Assembly (NCBI RefSeq): GCF_019424165.1
Contig: NZ_JAHZAA010000013.1
Span: 33,494-60,192, forward strand
Length of the DNA stretch: 26,699 nt
Source: Desulfovibrio sp.
GTDB lineage: Bacteria; Desulfobacterota; Desulfovibrionia; Desulfovibrionales; Desulfovibrionaceae
Direction of reading: 5' to 3'
The notes under the pieces are model-generated. The model searched no databases and was not told the origin of the DNA. It saw only the letters and a program-made list of their open reading frames with translations. Position 1 is the stretch's first letter; the number at the start of each line of letters is the position of its first letter. Below, in pieces: positions 24,818 through 26,699 of the stretch. Made by a program: the position numbers and the translations under genes.

Positions 24818-25345
24818 ATGAACATTGAAGACGTGGTAAACTCTACAGCCAGGGCAATGCTGGATTTCTGGCTGCGGCACTGGCCGTTATGTTTGCTTAC
24901 CCTGTGCGCCGTGCTGGATTTCTTGGACACGAACGACTCCGTGAGCAGAATTGTTTTTGCCGCGAGCTTTGCGGCTACAGTTATTTGTCTGAAAGCTTTT
25001 CGCCTTGAGCGCTGTTTTTGGATATACTTAATTGCTTTTATTGGTTTTTCATGTATCTACATGAGCGTCCACGAGGTTAAAGCATTACAGCACAGCCTTC
25101 ACCTGGAAAGCCTGGATGAAGATATCGTGTGCCGCATAGCAGAAGCTGTACTTTGGACAGGGATAGTAGCACTGCTGTCTGCAGGAATGTATTTTTTGTG
25201 TTTTCGGCATAAGGTAAGTCCCACAGCCCTTATTAAAATACCCCTGACTGTCTTTTTCATGTACGTATTCCTGCAACCGGTCTTTATGCTAATATGGGCT
25301 ATTCTTGTGGTGTATACATATGGCATTCTTGGTATTTCTGTGTGA
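24818..25345 (+). CDS. small polytopic membrane protein, candidate immunity protein (copy 1)
   Basis: A 175-residue protein I cannot assign to a family. It has five or six hydrophobic segments, roughly at 20-37, 45-61, 66-83, 108-129, 139-156 and 157-172. A soluble acidic stretch at 85-107 contains HSLHLESLDEDIV. The ATG at 24818 has GAGGA eight bases upstream and lies 22 bases after murJ. From about 24960 the gene is clearly more AT-rich than murJ and RNase R, which suggests transfer. Its first 54 coding bases recur exactly at 26646-26699. A convergent gene for a putative papain-fold protein lies between the copies. Membrane proteins duplicated beside a toxin-like gene often give immunity; this role is inferred only. 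Confidence 0.8.
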   Translation: MNIEDVVNSTARAMLDFWLRHWPLCLLTLCAVLDFLDTNDSVSRIVFAASFAATVICLKAFRLERCFWIYLIAFIGFSCIYMSVHEVKALQHSLHLESLDEDIVCRIAEAVLWTGIVALLSAGMYFLCFRHKVSPTALIKIPLTVFFMYVFLQPVFMLIWAILVVYTYGILGISV

Positions 25346-25383
25346 GCAAAGCCCCGGCACCCTCAGAACAGCCGGGGCTTTGC
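25346..25383. terminator. hairpin terminator directly after the membrane-protein stop
   Basis: GCAAAGCCCCGGC at 25346-25358 pairs perfectly with GCCGGGGCTTTGC at 25371-25383 around a 12-base loop. The stem starts at the base after the stop codon. The T-run is weak (CTTTG inside the stem, then CTGTT). It lies between convergent genes and may act in both directions. Confidence 0.75.
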
Positions 25384-25435
25384 CTGTTCAGGATGTATTC
25401 CTGAAAGTGAACGCAACTAGCGCAATTAACGCTTT

Positions 25436-25484
25436 AAATGATTGCTTAACGATCGGCAAAGTCGCCCTGCAATCATTTGGCGAC
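25436..25484. repeat. hairpin with interlocked second pairing (possible pseudoknot)
   Basis: AAATGATTGC at 25436-25445 pairs with GCAATCATTT at 25469-25478. GTCGCC at 25461-25466, inside that loop, can pair with GGCGAC at 25479-25484, immediately outside it, which gives an H-type pseudoknot arrangement. It is part of a compact run of structured elements up to 25535. Confidence 0.6.
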
Positions 25485-25508
25485 AAGGATTTGGAGACAA
25501 ATCCTTGT
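25483..25508. repeat. perfect 10-bp hairpin
   Basis: ACAAGGATTT at 25483-25492 pairs with AAATCCTTGT at 25499-25508 around GGAGAC. It overlaps the previous and next elements by one or two bases, so the three form a continuous unit. Confidence 0.65.
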
Positions 25509-25535
25509 AGAGCATTTCAAGTGTGAAATGCTCTA
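25508..25535. repeat. perfect 12-bp palindromic hairpin
   Basis: TAGAGCATTTCA at 25508-25519 pairs with TGAAATGCTCTA at 25524-25535 around AGTG. It ends 11 bases beyond the stop of the convergent candidate effector gene, so it may also work as its 3' end structure. GCATTTCAA is shared with the inverted repeat at 3474-3502. Confidence 0.7.
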
Positions 25536-25546
25536 GGTGAATTACC

Positions 25547-26221
25547 CTATGGAAGCACCAAGGGTTTGGCCTTTGTCTCGTATTGTTTGGCTTTCTGGAG
25601 CACTCTGGCGAAATAATGTTGACAATTATTGCTAAGTAAATTGTATGGATTCCTTTCCTGCCAGGTATGAAATATTTCAATGGGGGCGTGCTCCTTCTCC
25701 ATTTCTGCACGCGCGCGGTCAATATACTCTTTACGGTATTTGGGCGCTTCAACCTGATAGGCGTTCAGGTTTTCTGTACTTTCTGAAAATGTCCCGCCCC
25801 AGGTAAGGCCGAAGTTACTTCCGTCGCTGCCCACAAAGTGCATATGGTCAATGTGTGGGCCTACGCCGAAGAAGGCATTCTTGCCATAACCATCTTGCAA
25901 AGGTACCCAATCTAACGGCCTGACACCCATACGATAGTATGGCATTGCGGCGTCAGGTTCCGCTGTATAGGGTTTGAGCGCGGAATGATCTTTTTGTGCG
26001 TGCTTCTTGACCACATCCGCCACGCTCTCGGCGTACATGCGTTCTTCCAGAGGCGCCTCGGCTGAAACGGGCATGGGCGCATCGAGAGCAACCTGAGCCT
26101 TTGCGGCCATGTCCGCCTGGGCCATACCCGCCACAAAGGTAAACTGCCCATTTTTCAACCGTGGCTGCCCTGATACGTCATGTCCTGCCCCGCCACGCCT
26201 GCCGCCATAACCTCCTGCCAT
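25547..26221 (-). CDS. candidate effector/toxin with papain-fold-like Cys-His motif
   Basis: A 224-residue protein with no family I can name for certain. Residues 1-30 are Gly/Arg-rich (MAGGYGGRRGGAGHDVSGQP) without a classical signal peptide; 31-90 are Ala-rich and helical. The C-terminal half has GPHIDHMHFVGSDGSNFGLTWGG (121-143, His123/126/128) and later YNLLSNNCQHYFARVL (193-208, Cys200, His202). A histidine in a beta-rich segment followed by an Asn-Cys-x-His helix resembles circularly permuted papain-fold enzymes (LRAT, PPPDE, some NlpC/P60 relatives), which act on lipids, peptides or isopeptides. The ATG at 26221 has AGGAGGG closely upstream; the longer frame to 26275 is not needed. It is flanked by two copies of a membrane-protein gene. 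A toxin role is inferred. Confidence 0.75.
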   Translation of the reverse strand: MAGGYGGRRGGAGHDVSGQPRLKNGQFTFVAGMAQADMAAKAQVALDAPMPVSAEAPLEERMYAESVADVVKKHAQKDHSALKPYTAEPDAAMPYYRMGVRPLDWVPLQDGYGKNAFFGVGPHIDHMHFVGSDGSNFGLTWGGTFSESTENLNAYQVEAPKYRKEYIDRARAEMEKEHAPIEIFHTWQERNPYNLLSNNCQHYFARVLQKAKQYETKAKPLVLP

Positions 26222-26262
26222 TTTTATCCCTCCTGTATGACAATGGTTGGTGATTTGGCGGA

Positions 26263-26290
26263 AGTATAGCCCCACGACAGCAATGCGTAA
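26263..26290 (-). promoter_or_regulatory. probable promoter of the candidate effector gene
   Basis: On the minus strand TATACT (26268-26263) is a good -10; TTACGC (26290-26285), 16 bases upstream, is a weak -35. The leader would be about 35 bases and contains the strong AGGAGGG ribosome site. Confidence 0.5.
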
Positions 26291-26470
26291 GACGGAACGG
26301 GTTCAGTACCACTATTTGCTTGATTGATGCGGGTCATCCGGTGAAGAAGGGTGTTTTGAGGCACTTTCAGATAGTTTTTTATCAAAAAAACCAGGTAATT
26401 AAAAAAATCAACACCTGCGCAGTTATCATCTTTCTCTTGTTTTTACAGTCTGTTAACTGCAAAAATGTTA

Positions 26471-26500
26471 TTGACAAATCTTTAAACTAAACACTACTTA
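26471..26500 (+). promoter_or_regulatory. probable promoter for membrane-protein copy 2
   Basis: A consensus TTGACA at 26471-26476 is followed after 18 bases by TACTTA at 26495-26500. A short dyad, ATGTG-CATA-CACAT (26500-26513), covers the expected transcription start and may be an operator. The leader to the second copy would be about 140 bases. Confidence 0.55.
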
Positions 26501-26511
26501 TGTGCATACAC

Positions 26512-26649
26512 ATGAATAGGCTCCCTAATTTTTCTTTTCCTGTGCTTTTAATAACTCTTTTACCCCAGTCCGCGCTGGCTCCGTTTTCTTTGACTCAAGG
26601 CTGCTGCGCTACGGAAAGCATACCTCCTCTTGCAAGAATTCGCACATGA
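26512..26649 (+). CDS. possible small exported peptide overlapping copy 2
   Basis: A 45-codon frame starting MNRLPNFSFPVLLITLLPQSALA, which resembles a signal peptide, then PFSLTQGCC and a short tail. Its TGA overlaps the ATG of copy 2 (ATGA). There is no ribosome site, and the start lies only about five bases from the predicted transcription start. It may be a chance frame in a decayed duplicate of the murJ 3' region, since LAP-x-x-L is also seen at the MurJ C-terminus. Confidence 0.2.
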   Translation: MNRLPNFSFPVLLITLLPQSALAPFSLTQGCCATESIPPLARIRT

Positions 26650-26699
26650 ACATTGAAGACGTGGTAAACTCTACAGCCAGGGCAATGCTGGATTTCTGG
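26646..26699 (+). CDS. small polytopic membrane protein, copy 2 (start only)
   Basis: The 54 bases from the ATG at 26646 to the window end encode MNIEDVVNSTARAMLDFW and are identical, base for base, to the start of the gene at 24818. The upstream context differs: ATTCGC just before the ATG is kept, but the ribosome site (AAGA in place of GAGGA) and the promoter are different. The rest of the gene lies beyond the window, so whether it is intact is unknown. Confidence 0.75.
   Translation, partial: MNIEDVVNSTARAMLDFW

Larger units (their letters stand above)
26222..26645. other. AT-rich intergenic region between the candidate effector and membrane-protein copy 2
   Basis: This region is far more AT-rich than the rest of the window, with A and T runs between 26390 and 26440. 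It holds a divergent pair of likely promoters and a possible 45-codon peptide frame (26512-26649). The last 40 or so bases before 26646 resemble the sequence before the first membrane-protein copy, including part of the murJ end. This suggests the duplication once extended upstream. Confidence 0.55.

Noticed and set aside
25346..25535. hairpin cluster read as a CRISPR array or attachment site
   Set aside because: The stems differ in sequence and there are no regular direct repeats or spacers; no integrase or tRNA end is nearby.

Overview
The window looks like a chromosomal segment of a sulfate-reducing Desulfovibrionaceae bacterium (Desulfovibrio or a close relative). This is inferred from the GC-rich coding sequence with strong G/C preference at third codon positions, a bacterial PglB-type oligosaccharyltransferase, a UbiD enzyme of the length used in menaquinone synthesis, an orphan MlaE-type permease, and several unnamed proteins of a type I associate with this family. 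No ribosomal RNA, tRNA, CRISPR array or insertion sequence was seen.

Layout. (1) 1-1600, minus strand: the start of a truncated gene, a poorly coding stretch (173-847) and a V4R-domain sensor protein. (2) 1600-7714, minus strand: a metabolic block of Nudix hydrolase, UbiD-family decarboxylase and glutamine-dependent NAD synthetase, tightly coupled, followed after a hairpin-rich gap by class II fructose-1,6-bisphosphatase (glpX) coupled to a secreted protein of unknown function. (3) 7853-9565: a MarR regulator with its own palindromic operator, then YrdC/Sua5 (minus) and RlmH (plus), whose start codons share one CATG. (4) 9593-12743, minus: rsmG followed at once by a PglB/STT3 oligosaccharyltransferase. 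(5) 13192-18541, plus: fabD, argS, a SPOR-domain membrane protein, an MlaE-like permease and ruvC, ending at a strong bidirectional terminator. (6) 18841-24795: a periplasmic cyclophilin (minus), a Bax-inhibitor-1 family membrane protein, RNase R and the lipid II flippase MurJ (plus), the last two overlapping.

(7) 24796-26699 is the accessory part and the most interesting. It carries a small polytopic membrane protein (plus), a 13-bp terminator hairpin, a dense cluster of perfect hairpins, a convergent gene for a glycine-rich protein with a His ... Asn-Asn-Cys-Gln-His motif that resembles permuted papain-fold (LRAT/PPPDE/NlpC-like) enzymes, an AT-rich promoter region, and then the start of a second copy of the membrane-protein gene, identical over all 54 visible coding bases. 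I read this as a candidate toxin or effector with duplicated membrane immunity genes. That reading is inference; neither protein belongs to a family I can name with certainty.

Most of the window is housekeeping: envelope (MurJ, SPOR, MlaE, PglB, cyclophilin), cofactors (NAD, menaquinone), translation (ArgRS, RsmG, RlmH, YrdC) and RNA/DNA processing (RNase R, RuvC). Start codons were chosen by ribosome binding sites and family alignment, and differ in several places from the longest open frame.
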